Positions 39,314-49,348 are shown, numbered from the stretch's first letter. The stretch is 64,000 bases of DNA from Allocoprobacillus halotolerans (GCF_024399475.1 NZ_CP101620.1:1469608-1533607); one strand, 5' to 3'. The notes: a model not told the origin generated them from the sequence alone. Translations and numbers: made by a program.

Positions 39314-39811
39314 ATGAAAAGATTAATAATGATTGGTGGTACAATGGGTGTTGGTAAAACAACAATTAGTCAATTGTTGAAAAAGAAATTGGATTGTTGT
39401 GTCATGTTAGATGGAGATTGGTGTTGGGATATGCATCCATTTGTAGTGAATGATGATACAAAAGCAATGGTTATGAATAATATTGTTTATCAATTACAAT
39501 CTTTTATTGACTGTTCGGTAATTGAAAATATTGTTTTTTGCTGGGTTTTATATGAACAGGAGATTATTGATGAAATCTGTCAGAGACTTGATTTATCCAA
39601 TGTTCAAGTTTATCCAATTTCACTTGTGTGTGACAAAAAGACTTTAAAAGAACATTTACAAAAAGATATTGAATTGGGAATCAGAAATGAGAGTGTGATT
39701 GAAAGAAGTTTGGAACGTTTACAACATTATCATAAACTAACAACACATCAAATTAATATCTCTGCTTTAAGTCAAGAAGAGATTGTTGGACAGATTCTTG
39801 ATTATATTTAA
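39314..39811 (+). CDS. P-loop nucleotide kinase-like protein
   Basis: About 165 residues from ATG 39314, after TGGAGG. P-loop is MIGGTMGVGKTTISQLLKKK; LDGDWCWDMHPFVVND resembles an acceptor-binding region; a LID-like stretch (GIRNESVIERSLERLQHYH) follows. Fits small AAA_18/AAA_33-type kinases (shikimate, gluconate or nucleoside kinase-like). Substrate unknown. Lies just left of the IS4-like insertion. Confidence 0.75.
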   Translation: MKRLIMIGGTMGVGKTTISQLLKKKLDCCVMLDGDWCWDMHPFVVNDDTKAMVMNNIVYQLQSFIDCSVIENIVFCWVLYEQEIIDEICQRLDLSNVQVYPISLVCDKKTLKEHLQKDIELGIRNESVIERSLERLQHYHKLTTHQINISALSQEEIVGQILDYI

Positions 39812-39812
39812 T

Positions 39813-39821
39813 AACAACATA
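39813..39821. repeat. 9-bp target duplication of IS4-like element, left
   Basis: AACAACATA, identical to 41403-41411 on the far side of the element. Confidence 0.85.
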
Positions 39822-41402
39822 TTTGAGTTTCGGTAAAAAAATAAAAAACAGGTAAAAAGTTATTCACAAATTGCCTGTTTTGCTTTATTTATAAGGAAAA
39901 TCAACCTCTTAAATGTTATAATAATTTTAGATCAATAAACAAAATTTAGGAGGGATTTTCCATGAGTTATTTTACCACAGATCTATATGAAACGAAAAGA
40001 GAAATTGTCAATTTTTCTAATAAATTATCAGACAGTCTTGATAAACCTGCTGCCAAGTTTGTCATGGACATGATGTTTGGTCTTGCAAGAAGTCAAAGTG
40101 TTCTACTTAGCGATATTGCCAGAGCTCTTGATGAAAATATCAAGCTCAATTATACAATTGACAGATTATCCAATCATTTGGCTCAATTTGATGATGAAGC
40201 AATGAACCAAATGAAATCCAATTATAATGATATGGTTATCAAGCATCTTAGCGAAGACAGGATCATTTTACTTGATAACAGTGAAATCATCAAAAAATAT
40301 GGAAGAAAATTTGAAGATCTTTGTATGGTCAGGGATGCTTCCTCACTTAAGGATGACATTTATCCTGGATACCATGTATGTGAGGCAACTGCCCTCACAC
40401 AGGATCAACATCATCCAATATCTTTGTATAGCCATATCTATTCAACTGAAAGTGAAGGATTCAGGTCAATGAACGATGAAACAATAAAGAGCATAAAATA
40501 TGTCAAATCTCTCATTACTGAAAGATGTACATTTGTATGTGACAGAGGATATGATGCCAATGTATTTTATGATTACTTCATAGATGAAAATCATAATGCA
40601 GATGATTTCATCATCAGACTCAAAGAAAATAGAACATTATTGTTTAAAGGGAAGCCAAAGAAAGTAGGAGAAATCGCCAAAAGAAGAAAAGGCAAGATTA
40701 AGATGAACATGTATTTTTCTAAGGAAGACAGTGAAGTCTATGTATCACATACGAGAGTGGAACTGCCATCACAAAAGGGAAGGATATTAAATCTAGTCAT
40801 TGTGTATGGATTAAGTGAAGAAAAACCGATGATGCTTTTAACGAATAGAGAGATCAGGAATAAAAGAGATGTGCATAAGATAGTGAGGGCATATATGTCA
40901 AGGTGGCGAATCGAGGAGAAATTCAGATTCAAAAAGAATCAGTATGGTTTTGAAAATATAAGAGTAAGGACAATGAAATCAATAAATGTATTGAATACGA
41001 TATTGATGATGCATATAGGGCATATAACACTGTTGGCAGAGAAAGTAGACAAGAAATTACTGGTCATAAAGATGATAGAGAGAAGCAAATCGCTTAAAGG
41101 AAAGAGATATTACTGGTGCTATCAGATTAGTAAAGGAATACAGGAAATATTAAAATATGCACAAAAGGGAATCAAGGAGTTTCAAAATATAAGAGAGAAG
41201 CAGGAATACAGGCAGCTGCAACTGAAACTATAAAATGAACATATAGTAAATAATAAAAAAAGGTCATGAAAATGACACTTTTTCAGCTACAATAAAAAGA
41301 GAACAAAAACAAAAAAGATGATATAGATAAGAAAACAAGGGTTATGACAATAAACAACAAGACATACCCTTCAAAAAAGAATGCAAAAAACCGAAAGTCA
41401 AA
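39822..41402 (+). mobile_element. Complete IS4-like insertion sequence, 1581 bp
   Basis: Ends TTTGAGTTTCGGT (39822) and, inverted, TTTGACTTTCGGT (41402), one mismatch in 13. Flanked by identical 9-bp direct repeats and containing one intact transposase. Appears recent and possibly active. It sits between the kinase gene and pgsA without breaking either. Confidence 0.9.
39962..41233 (+). CDS. IS4-like DDE transposase
   Basis: 423 residues, Transposase_11 type. D in DRIILLDNSEIIKKYG, D in CTFVCDRGYDANVFYDYF and E in RWRIEEKFRFKKNQYGFENI, the YREK-like region, form the DDE set. Start follows AGGAGG. Full length, with no frameshift, in contrast to the other transposases here. Confidence 0.92.
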   Translation: MSYFTTDLYETKREIVNFSNKLSDSLDKPAAKFVMDMMFGLARSQSVLLSDIARALDENIKLNYTIDRLSNHLAQFDDEAMNQMKSNYNDMVIKHLSEDRIILLDNSEIIKKYGRKFEDLCMVRDASSLKDDIYPGYHVCEATALTQDQHHPISLYSHIYSTESEGFRSMNDETIKSIKYVKSLITERCTFVCDRGYDANVFYDYFIDENHNADDFIIRLKENRTLLFKGKPKKVGEIAKRRKGKIKMNMYFSKEDSEVYVSHTRVELPSQKGRILNLVIVYGLSEEKPMMLLTNREIRNKRDVHKIVRAYMSRWRIEEKFRFKKNQYGFENIRVRTMKSINVLNTILMMHIGHITLLAEKVDKKLLVIKMIERSKSLKGKRYYWCYQISKGIQEILKYAQKGIKEFQNIREKQEYRQLQLKL

Positions 41403-41411
41403 AACAACATA
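41403..41411. repeat. 9-bp target duplication of IS4-like element, right
   Basis: AACAACATA, matching 39813-39821. Confidence 0.85.
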
Positions 41412-41468
41412 CGTTTGACTTCATTATCTATTTTCCTTATAATAGGGAATATATAAAGGCAGGGACAT

Positions 41469-42029
41469 ATGATGTTTACAAAGAAAGAAATTTTTAGTAT
41501 TCCAAATATATTGTGTTATTTTCGTATCTTACTTGTACCCGTATTTTTATGGGCGTATTTTGATTTGCAGTCAGATGAGGGACATTTTGTGGCTGCTGGG
41601 ATATTGGTACTGTCAAGTTTAAGTGATTTTCTTGATGGATTTATTGCCAGAAAATGTCATATGATTACTGAACTTGGGAAGTTGATTGATCCTGTCGCTG
41701 ATAAATTGACACAATTTGTAGTAGCGTGTACACTGATGTATACTTATCCAGCTTATGCTTGGCTAGTCGCTATTATTGTTTTGAAAGATGGTATGTTATT
41801 GTTTGTGGGGTATTATATTTATCGTAAGAAAGATAAACATTTGGATCAGGCCCAGATGCCTGGTAAAATAGCCACCGCTGTTTTCTTTGTTGTTTCAATT
41901 ATCCTTGTTGCGTTCTATATTCCAGAAACAATGGTTTCATCATTGTTGATTTATTCAACTGTTGTCTTAATGATTATTGCGATGATTTATTATGGTCATG
42001 ATTTATATTGTTTATATCGTGAAAACTAG
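41469..42029 (+). CDS. pgsA: CDP-diacylglycerol-glycerol-3-phosphate 3-phosphatidyltransferase
   Basis: 186 residues, CDP-alcohol phosphatidyltransferase. The signature D-x2-DG-x2-AR-x8-G-x3-D-x3-D is seen as SDFLDGFIARKCHMITELGK then LIDPVADK. Four or five membrane helices. It makes phosphatidylglycerophosphate, the first committed step to phosphatidylglycerol and cardiolipin. The N-terminus FSIPNILCYFRILLVPVFLW is typical of PgsA. Confidence 0.92.
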   Translation: MMFTKKEIFSIPNILCYFRILLVPVFLWAYFDLQSDEGHFVAAGILVLSSLSDFLDGFIARKCHMITELGKLIDPVADKLTQFVVACTLMYTYPAYAWLVAIIVLKDGMLLFVGYYIYRKKDKHLDQAQMPGKIATAVFFVVSIILVAFYIPETMVSSLLIYSTVVLMIIAMIYYGHDLYCLYREN

Positions 42030-42056
42030 AAGCTTGAAAAAGGGCTTCTTTTTATT
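42026..42056 (+). terminator. Terminator after pgsA
   Basis: AGAAGC and GCTTCT arms, loop TTGAAAAAGG, then TTTTTATTTT. Confidence 0.7.
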
Positions 42057-42114
42057 TTATGAAAGTCTATGTTTTCTACTTGGAATTTTGTATAATAAAC
42101 ATAGGTGATGAACA

Positions 42115-42516
42115 ATGGGAAATAAAAGAGATTTAAAACGTTTGTGTTATATAGAAGCTTTGGAAGATAATGTTGTAGGCGTTGAAATGATTTTAAATCG
42201 TTTTAATCAAATTGAAGATAAAAAAGGTATTTTTGATTCATATATTTTAACGCACGATAAAACAAAAACGACCTTAGATTTAGAGTTATCATTAGCGACA
42301 CTTTGTATTCTACTTAGAAAAATGTCAGAAAATTTAATGGTTGTCATACCGTCAGAATTACGTCGCGATATGAATAGTATTATTCATTCTAATCGTTTTG
42401 AATATAATCGTTTTGAAGTTGTTGTTTACTCACAAAAAGGAAGAGAGTTAGTGGATTTAAGAGGGTTACTTCGCTTTTGCCATTCAATTCTTGATAGTGA
42501 CAAAGTTCGTAAATAG
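42115..42516 (+). CDS. Hypothetical protein
   Basis: 133 residues, no membrane segment. Helical, with YIEALEDNVVGVEMILNRFN at the N-terminus and RFEYNRFEVVVYSQKGRELV near the C-terminus. No family recognised. A GGTGATGAACA context precedes the ATG. It lies between pgsA and gpmI on the same strand. Confidence 0.6.
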   Translation: MGNKRDLKRLCYIEALEDNVVGVEMILNRFNQIEDKKGIFDSYILTHDKTKTTLDLELSLATLCILLRKMSENLMVVIPSELRRDMNSIIHSNRFEYNRFEVVVYSQKGRELVDLRGLLRFCHSILDSDKVRK

Positions 42517-42539
42517 GTCGTGTTAGAATATTATTGGTG

Positions 42540-42725
42540 ATGACAATGAATTTAAGAAAGAATATAGGTATCATAATGATGATGTTAGGTGTGATTTTAA
42601 CAATTAATCATGACCAGCAAAATGAATTAGTAAAACAGTTGGAAACAAGTATAAAAGCTTATTGGCCTTTGTTCATTAGCTTTATTGGTATTTATATGAT
42701 TTCGACACCTAGAAAAAGAAAATAA
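42540..42725 (+). CDS. Small membrane protein
   Basis: About 61 residues: two hydrophobic helices (IGIIMMMLGVILTIN and WPLFISFIGIYMIS) and a basic PRKRK tail. The start could be 42540 or 42546; GGTGATG lies close by. No family recognised. Confidence 0.5.
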   Translation: MTMNLRKNIGIIMMMLGVILTINHDQQNELVKQLETSIKAYWPLFISFIGIYMISTPRKRK

Positions 42726-42793
42726 AATGTATATATAACTTTATTTTTTGAGTCAAATTTTGTATAATGAACGCGTATGGAGGTATAGAGAAT

Positions 42794-44310
42794 ATGAAAA
42801 AAGACCTGTAGTTTTATGTATTTTAGATGGGTATGGATTAACTGATCGTATTGATGGAAATGCTGTAAAATTAGCCAATACACCTAATTTGGATGATTTA
42901 ATGGCAATGTATCCAACAACAACTTTAAAAGCTTGTGGAAATGCTGTAGGATTACCAGAAGGACAAATGGGAAATAGTGAAGTTGGGCATTTAAATATTG
43001 GAGCTGGAAGAATTGTTTATCAATCTTTAACTTTAATTAATAAAGCAGTTGAAGAAGGAACATTCTTTACCAATGAAGCTTTCTTAAAAGCTATTCAATA
43101 TGCCAAAGATAATCAATCAAAATTACATATTTGGGGATTATTATCAAATGGTGGTGTCCATTCTTCAAATGAACATATTTATGCTTTATTAAAACTTGCT
43201 AAAGATCAAGGATTAGATAAGGTTTATGTTCATGCATTCTTAGACGGAAGAGATGTAGCACCTGATAGTGGTTCTGATTTCGTGAAAGAATTACAAGATA
43301 AAATGGATGAAATTGGTGTTGGACAAATTGCTTCTATTTCTGGTAGATATTATGCAATGGATAGAGATAAGAGAATGGATCGTGTTGAATTAGCTTATAA
43401 TGCATTGATTGGTAAATCTGGTGAAACTTATAGTGATCCTGTTCAATATGTGAAAGATTCTTATGCTAAAGAAGTCTATGATGAATTTGTGATTCCAGGA
43501 TATAATCCTGATACACATGGAGCTATTGAAGATAACGATTCTATCATCTTTGCAAACTTTAGACCAGATAGAGCCATTCAAATGTCAAATGTTTTCACTG
43601 CTGATGTTTATGATGATTTTAAACCTGCTGATAAACCTCAAAACATTCATTTTGTATGTATGATGAGATATGCTGATACTGTTAATGGAGATATTGCTTT
43701 CCATTCATTAGATTTATCTAATACTTTAGGTGATTATTTATCAGCTCAAGGATTAAAACAATTAAGAATTGCTGAAACTGAAAAATATGCTCATGTGACA
43801 TTCTTTATGGATGGTGGAGTTGATAAAGAAATCGAAGGGGCAACACGTGTATTAATCAATTCGCCAAAAGTTGCAACTTATGATTTACAACCTGAAATGA
43901 GTGCATATGAAGTCAAAGATGCATTAATTGCAGAATTAGATAAAGATATTTATGATGTTGTCATTGTGAACTTTGCAAACTGTGATATGGTTGGTCACAC
44001 TGGTATTATTCCAGCTGCGATTAAAGCTGTAAGTGTTGTTGATGAATGTGTTGGAGAAGTTTACGAAAAAGTTCTTGAACTTGGTGGAACAATGTTAATC
44101 ACTGCTGATCATGGTAATAGTGAAAGATTATTGGATGAAGAAGGAAATCCATTTACAGCACATACAACAAACCCAGTTCCTTTAATTCTAACAAATACAC
44201 ATTTAGAATTAAAAGAAGGTGGAAAATTAGGAGATTTAGCTCCAACAATCCTACAATTATTAGGATTACCAGTACCAAAAGAAATGACTGGAGAAAGTTT
44301 ATTGAAATAA
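42794..44310 (+). CDS. gpmI: 2,3-bisphosphoglycerate-independent phosphoglycerate mutase (apparent frameshift at start)
   Basis: Glycolytic phosphoglycerate mutase of the alkaline-phosphatase superfamily, two Mn ions. Motifs: VVLCILDGYGL (metal Asp), the Ser nucleophile in MGNSEVGHLNIGAGR, HAFLDGRDVAPDSG, and ITADHGNSERLLDE (metal ligands). The proper start is ATG 42794 behind GGAGG; one A added to A6 42797-42802 gives MKKRPVVLCILDGYG. As written, the ATG meets TAG after four codons. The rest of the gene is open, about 505 residues. Confidence 0.93.
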
Positions 44311-44314
44311 TCAA

Positions 44315-44370
44315 ATAAAGAGATTGGAAGTATGATTGTATGAACAATGATATGGAAAATCTCTTTTTAT
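44315..44370 (+). terminator. Terminator after gpmI
   Basis: AAAGAGATT and AATCTCTTT arms enclosing a long loop, then TTTAT. Confidence 0.55.
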
Positions 44371-44473
44371 ATTGAAAAATTAATCATTAAAAAAATTTAA
44401 ATTTATACCTGCAAAAGAAATTCTAAAAAGAGACAAAATATGATATAATAGTAAAAAGGGGAGGGATTATAAA

Positions 44474-45078
44474 ATGAAAACTCAATTAAAATATGCTCCA
44501 TTAGCAATTTTAACGGTTATCGTGAGTGCAATTGCTTTGATAGGAGCATATATGATTTATTCACCACTTAGCAGTTTGGTTAATGCTGCAACTTCTGGAA
44601 GTTATTCTGACATGCTAGGCTTTTCTGCTGATAGTATGGGCGGTGCATCACTTCTTTTTGTTTTAGGAATTGCTGCTATTGCGGTGATTGCGATTATTTT
44701 AGTTGTTTTCTTTATTTATGAAGAAAGAAAATTAGCCATTATAATAAGTGCTATCATTGGAGTTATTGAATTTATTTTATCTTTACGTTTTTTGGGAATG
44801 TTGTTTCTACCTTAACAGGTGGACTAGGATCCATTTTCATGGGCTCTGCAGATAGTGCTTTATCAATGATGAATTCTATTGTGGGGAATTTACAACTTAC
44901 ATTAATTGTGATTTTGATTGGAACAGTTTTTAATGTTGTTGTGCTTTTACAAATGTATCATGTGATTCATCTTTCATTTTTACAGCCATATATTCCATCA
45001 CTCACATGGAATAAAGTGAACACTGTACAAGTAGAACATTCTTCTCAAGAATCAAATGAGGGAGGGGAATCATTATGA
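44474..45078 (+). CDS. Membrane protein of unknown function (apparent frameshift)
   Basis: About 201 residues with four or five hydrophobic helices (PLAILTVIVSAIALIGAYMI, GIAAIAVIAIILVVFFIYEE, LTLIVILIGTVFNVVVLLQM). The break at G3 44794-44796 is repaired by one G, giving LRFLGNVVSTLTGGLGSIFM. The end (VIHLSFLQPYIPSL) resembles the matching segment of the next gene (VIHVTVLDAYLPAG), so the two are probably relatives. Stop and next start overlap (ATGA). Confidence 0.75.
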
Positions 45079-46448
45079 AAAAAACATATGCTTTTAAACC
45101 ATTATGTATATTAATTTTTATTTTTGATTTGATTTTATCTCTTGTATTATGGAGATTTTTATCAATGGCATCTGATGTTTGGGGATTAATGAGTTCTTTA
45201 TCAACTCTTATTAATGTTGTTATCTTTTTAATGGTTGGTATATTAGGTGTTATTGTTGTAACGATATTACTTTATATCTATTATTTGAAACAAGAAAAAA
45301 TTCAGGGAATTCTTTGGGATGCTATTTTGCATACAGTTTTTTCTGCATACTTTGCAGTTCAAATGTTATCTATGAATAATCAGATGCTCACAGGTAGTCA
45401 TACTTTAATGACACTTATTGGTATTTTTGTTTTTGCATCAGCATTATTGCATTTATTTGTTATGTTACGCTTAGATAAAGTTATCCATGTGACTGTTTTG
45501 GATGCTTATTTACCTGCAGGGCAAGGGAGTCTTGAAGCGTCTTCTACTCAAACAGAAACTGAACCATCACAAATAGTGCAAGAACAACAGGTTTCAACAC
45601 CACCTGTTATAACAAAGGAAAAAGCACTCACATTCTTGAAGTCAAAGAATGGCAAAATAGCTCTAGGAATTGTTACTGTTATTATTGTAGCGGTTGTTGG
45701 TTATAAGGTCTGGGATGCTTTCTTTAATAAAACTGTCATTGATGCATTTGCAAATATGCAAGTGACTTATGATGGTTATGATGGTGCAGGTGAAGCAAGA
45801 ATTGATGGTGTTGATATTGATTATGATATGACAAATACAGCATTGGAACAGTTTGTCAATGATATTTCATTTGATATTGAAAAAAATGGTGAGCTTTCTA
45901 ATGGTGATAAAGTCACAGTTAAAGCTATATACTCTCAAGAAACAGCCAAACAGTTAAAAGTGGTCTTAAAAGAAGAAAGTCAAACATTTGATGTTTCAGG
46001 ATTAACTGTTAAATATCAGAGTGCATCACAAATTGATAAGGCAGTTTATCAGAAAGCTTATGATAAAGCTAATCAGGAATCGAAGGAAGAATCATATTTT
46101 AGTTCAGATGGTTCTACAAAAACATTTTATAAATCTTATTATATTGTGAATACAAATGAGGAAATATCAATACAAAGAAATTATTTGGTCTTTGTTTATA
46201 AAGAAGATTATAAGAGTTATGACTTTGCGGCAGGTAAAGACGTTGATCAGGTAAGATATATTTACTATTATACAAATATTGATTCAAGCTATGATAGCGA
46301 AGAGGAATATATGAGCCAATCAACTTTGCATAATGATTCCTTTGATTATGTCAGCAATGAAGCTGAAATTTTACCAGCACTTCAAAAACAGTCAATTACA
46401 GATTACGGTGAGGCTAAAGTTGAAGAAGTGAATATATCTATTGAATGA
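45075..46448 (+). CDS. Membrane-anchored envelope protein, TcaA-like C-terminus
   Basis: 457 residues. Four N-terminal helices, a Gln/Thr/Pro linker, then another membrane helix (GKIALGIVTVIIVAVVGYKV) leading to an extracytoplasmic domain with FANMQVTYDGYDGAGEARID and GDKVTVKAIYSQETAK. That pattern is seen in TcaA/YvbJ-type zinc-ribbon envelope proteins, but no zinc ribbon is present here. Function unknown. Translationally coupled to the gene before it. Confidence 0.7.
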   Translation: MKKTYAFKPLCILIFIFDLILSLVLWRFLSMASDVWGLMSSLSTLINVVIFLMVGILGVIVVTILLYIYYLKQEKIQGILWDAILHTVFSAYFAVQMLSMNNQMLTGSHTLMTLIGIFVFASALLHLFVMLRLDKVIHVTVLDAYLPAGQGSLEASSTQTETEPSQIVQEQQVSTPPVITKEKALTFLKSKNGKIALGIVTVIIVAVVGYKVWDAFFNKTVIDAFANMQVTYDGYDGAGEARIDGVDIDYDMTNTALEQFVNDISFDIEKNGELSNGDKVTVKAIYSQETAKQLKVVLKEESQTFDVSGLTVKYQSASQIDKAVYQKAYDKANQESKEESYFSSDGSTKTFYKSYYIVNTNEEISIQRNYLVFVYKEDYKSYDFAAGKDVDQVRYIYYYTNIDSSYDSEEEYMSQSTLHNDSFDYVSNEAEILPALQKQSITDYGEAKVEEVNISIE

Positions 46449-46452
46449 TGAT

Positions 46453-46482
46453 AAGTGGGGAGAAGTCCTCACTTTTTTATTT
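46453..46482 (+). terminator. Terminator
   Basis: AAGTGGGGA and TCCTCACTT arms with GAAG loop and TTTTTT. Confidence 0.85.
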
Positions 46483-46619
46483 ATGAATAAAGAATTCAAT
46501 GAAATGAATCTTATAATAATAAGATAATATTGATTGAGTTAATATACAGTTTAAATATTCATGTTAGATTGAAAAAAGAAAGAGTTTTGTGGTATATTAA
46601 ACAAAAGTGGTGATGAAAT

Positions 46620-47135
46620 ATGAAAAAATGGATTTGTCTGTTCATGGTATGTTTTTTATTATGGGGTTGTCAAACATTTAAAACAGAAAAATTAGATATA
46701 CAAGGTATACAGGCAATACCTTATGAAACATTGACAGAAAAATTAGATGAAGATGTGACATTTTTATTATACATAGGTAGACCAGATTGTGGTGATTGTC
46801 AGGAATTCTATCCTGTGCTTGAAGCGTATATAAATGAACATCAAGGAACAGGTATTTATTATTTAAATATTAAGGAATATCGAGATCAGGCACGTGAAGA
46901 AGATGCGACGCAAGAAGAAAAGGATTTTTATGAAAATCTTTATCAAAGATTAGATTTTGATTGGACACCTACTATTCAAAAGATTACAAATGGTCAAGTT
47001 GTTCAAACTTATCAATATCTAGATGAAGATTATTTTGAAATCAAAGATCGTCAAAAACAATTAGAAACAAAACAATATTTTTTAGATGCTTTTGAAACAT
47101 TTATGGATGATTATTTTGAGGAGGAAACAATATGA
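46620..47135 (+). CDS. Thioredoxin-like lipoprotein
   Basis: 171 residues. Lipoprotein signal peptide MKKWICLFMVCFLLWGC with a lipobox ending in Cys17. The thioredoxin-fold domain shows LLYIGRPDCGDCQEFYPVLE, a CGDC active site, and the cis-Pro in DFDWTPTIQK. It resembles the bacteriocin-accessory-type thioredoxins and probably reduces or oxidises disulfides outside the membrane. Overlaps the next gene by four bases (ATGA). Confidence 0.85.
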   Translation: MKKWICLFMVCFLLWGCQTFKTEKLDIQGIQAIPYETLTEKLDEDVTFLLYIGRPDCGDCQEFYPVLEAYINEHQGTGIYYLNIKEYRDQAREEDATQEEKDFYENLYQRLDFDWTPTIQKITNGQVVQTYQYLDEDYFEIKDRQKQLETKQYFLDAFETFMDDYFEEETI

Positions 47136-47938
47136 AAAAATGCCCAAGATGTGGACATGAATTAAAAGATAATGAGAATTTCTGTTCTCATTGTGGCTTG
47201 GATTTGCGCAATCATTATCAACATCGCCGATCTAACAATAAAGCCATGACTTATTTATTATATGTGATTATATTCTTTTCATTTGTGACTATTCCTTTGT
47301 TGTATAGTCGAGCACTAGGCGAAATGACAGGAAATCGTACCAATATTCAACAAAGTGAAAAAGTGGCTTTGCCAGAAATGAATGGCGAGGCAAGAAGTCT
47401 TATTGCAAGTTATGATACATTGGCAGATTTTCAAAATCAATTTACAAATGTTGATGGGATAGTTGATAATATTCATCGATTTGAAGATTCACTGTCACAA
47501 AAACAAGCGGGATCATGGTCTAAATCTTATCAGGTTCAAATTGCTGATAACTATAACATATTTTTTGAATTAACATATCAAATAGAGTTAGAGGATCATA
47601 CGATTCTTCAAGTACAGCGTTCTTTTGATCGTGCACATAGCTATAATGATGAAACAGTAACATTTATAAAGAATAATATCACAACTTTTGATGAATTATT
47701 TTTAACCACATCACAACAACAATTATTTGAAACATTTACAGGTCAACAATCCACAACCAATCAATTGATGGATAGTTTTAAAAAACGTCAAGATGAATTT
47801 GAAAAGAAAAAAGAAGCATTAGGACATTATGGTATAGGGAATTATGATGGTCAATCTTCTTTTGTTGTATATCGTCAAGAGAAAATATATCAGTCAAAAT
47901 TAACATATGTTCATACACCTCAAGAATATATCTATTAA
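47132..47938 (+). CDS. Zinc-ribbon membrane protein
   Basis: 268 residues. N-terminal zinc ribbon MKKCPRCGHELKDNENFCSH then CGLD (two CxxC), a single membrane helix (AMTYLLYVIIFFSFVTIPLL) and an extracytoplasmic domain of unknown fold. Same layout as other zinc-ribbon, one-helix envelope proteins such as the one at 60223. Coupled to the thioredoxin-like lipoprotein. Confidence 0.75.
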   Translation: MKKCPRCGHELKDNENFCSHCGLDLRNHYQHRRSNNKAMTYLLYVIIFFSFVTIPLLYSRALGEMTGNRTNIQQSEKVALPEMNGEARSLIASYDTLADFQNQFTNVDGIVDNIHRFEDSLSQKQAGSWSKSYQVQIADNYNIFFELTYQIELEDHTILQVQRSFDRAHSYNDETVTFIKNNITTFDELFLTTSQQQLFETFTGQQSTTNQLMDSFKKRQDEFEKKKEALGHYGIGNYDGQSSFVVYRQEKIYQSKLTYVHTPQEYIY

Positions 47939-47940
47939 TA

Positions 47941-47971
47941 AAAAGTGGGCTTTATTCAAGCCCATTTTAAA
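47941..47971. terminator. Bidirectional terminator between convergent genes
   Basis: AAGTGGGCTT and AAGCCCATTT arms with a TATTC loop, A residues before and T residues after. Confidence 0.85.
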
Positions 47972-48404
47972 ATATGTTTTGAAGAATATAAAGATACTTT
48001 TGATCATAAATAACATACATTTCATCATATCCATAATCACTTTTGAATATTTGATAAGTACACTGATCAAAGTGAGGATAATATGAGGATGGAATAGAAA
48101 ATTCATAAGATATATCAAGGAATGTCTGTTCAAATTTATCATCACCAGAATGAGAAAGGTTAAAAGTCTTTGTAATAAGGGAAGGATTTTTAACGTCAAA
48201 GACTTCATAATAAACACCATCATTTTGAAAACCAAGCTCACTATGAGTTTTATAAATGGAAGTGAGATCCTCAGGCAAAGTTATGTGCCAATGGTCACGA
48301 TAAAGTGAACCTTGATGTGTCATAAGATGATATGTTTCTAATGCCATACAAACAAGCATACCAGTTATAAAAAAGATTAGTATAAAAAGAGTACGCTTCT
48401 TCAT
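47967..48404 (-). CDS. Membrane-anchored hypothetical protein
   Basis: About 145 residues: MKKRTLFILIFFITGMLVCM is a signal anchor and the rest is extracytoplasmic (HWHITLPEDLTSIYKTHSEL). Start 48404 is behind AAGGGTGATG; 48410 is possible. The first 27 bases of its coding region are repeated at 54105-54131 by the 256-bp duplication, but this copy is whole. Confidence 0.65.
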   Translation of the reverse strand: MKKRTLFILIFFITGMLVCMALETYHLMTHQGSLYRDHWHITLPEDLTSIYKTHSELGFQNDGVYYEVFDVKNPSLITKTFNLSHSGDDKFEQTFLDISYEFSIPSSYYPHFDQCTYQIFKSDYGYDEMYVIYDQKYLYILQNIF

Positions 48405-48633
48405 ATTCATCACCCTTTTTAACATAACATAGAGATATGAATAAGTTGTGTAAATATTTATCTTTTTTAGAAAAAATAGAGTTTCATTTTATGTTGATAA
48501 TAAGAAATTTTATCTTTGCTTTTTATAAGAGGTTAGATATAATAGGAACAATAGGTGATGCATAATGAAAATATTAATAAGTGATGTAGATGGAACATTG
48601 ATTCATCATGATCAAAATATAAGTGATGAAAAC
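48378..48633. repeat. 256-bp direct repeat, left copy (IS1634-type target duplication)
   Basis: Runs from TAGTATAAAAAGAGTACGC to AAGTGATGAAAAC and equals 54105-54360 in length and, by eye, in sequence. It borders the left end of the IS1634-type element. It contains the start of the gene at 47967, the intergenic promoter region and the first 69 bases of the HAD gene. Confidence 0.92.
48565..48633 (+). pseudogene. HAD gene 5' fragment cut by IS
   Basis: MKILISDVDGTLIHHDQNIS then DEN, identical to the start of the intact HAD gene at 54292. The frame runs into the IS1634-type element. It is a by-product of the target duplication. Confidence 0.9.
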
Positions 48634-48692
48634 CCGTCTTTAGGAGTTCTCACTATATTTTTTAGTAATCCTTTTTTATCAAATATTATATT

Positions 48693-48718
48693 ATGCCGAT
48701 TTTATCGGCTTTTTTTGT
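48693..48718 (+). terminator. Terminator inside the IS1634-type left end
   Basis: GCCGAT-TTT-ATCGGC then TTTTTTT, placed between the IS tip and the transposase start. It would stop outside transcription from entering the transposase gene. The remnant at 6112 keeps a decayed form. Confidence 0.75.
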
Positions 48719-48796
48719 TTTTTATCTTTTTTTATTTATTTTTTTATGTTATAATTTATATAGTGATACTAGTGATATCTATTATGGAGGTTATTT

Positions 48797-49243
48797 ATGG
48801 CTTATTTTCTTAAAAAAACTCATCGTAACGGGCGTGCCTACCTTTCTATCGTGGAAAGTTACTATTCCCCTCAAAAACGCTGTGGAGCTCACCGCACCTT
48901 TAAATCCCTCGCTTCTGTCGAATCTTGGAAAGCCAAAGGAATTGATGATCCTATCGCTCATTTTCAAAAAGAAGTCAATGCTCTTAATGATGAAATTTCT
49001 AACAGTCAGGCTCTCAAAATTTCTGAATCATCTCCTGAACTTTATTTAGGATATTTTCCTTTTGTTTCTTTACTGAATAAAATGAATATCAAAAAGTTTG
49101 TTGACTATTTCAATATTTCCAATTCTTTTGAATTTGATCTGTACGAATTGCTTTCCTCTCTTATTTTTGCCCGACTTGTGAATCCTTGCAGTAAATACAG
49201 AACTTTTCATGAAGTGTTAAACCACAAATTCTGCGATAATGTT
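48797..49243 (+). pseudogene. IS1634-type transposase, N-terminal part
   Basis: Starts MAYFLKKTHRNGRAYLSIVE after a TGGAGG site and continues YYSPQKRCGAHRTFKSLASV, the N-terminus of IS1634/IS4-like transposases. The gene sequence is lost after HKFCDNV, where the inner transposon begins; the frame runs on by chance to 49315. Confidence 0.88.
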
Positions 49244-49306
49244 AACTGCAGATTAATTTATACTGATTTATCACGTCCTTTTATTTTTAACCGCAGATTA
49301 TTTGCT
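49244..49306 (+). repeat. Left-end paired transposase sites
   Basis: Site L1 AACTGCAGATTAATTTA (49244) and site L2 AACCGCAGATTATTTGC (49290), about 45 bases apart, both facing into the element. Confidence 0.65.
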
Positions 49307-49348
49307 ACCTGCTGATGGATAGTAAGTGATCAATGAAAAAAGGATATA

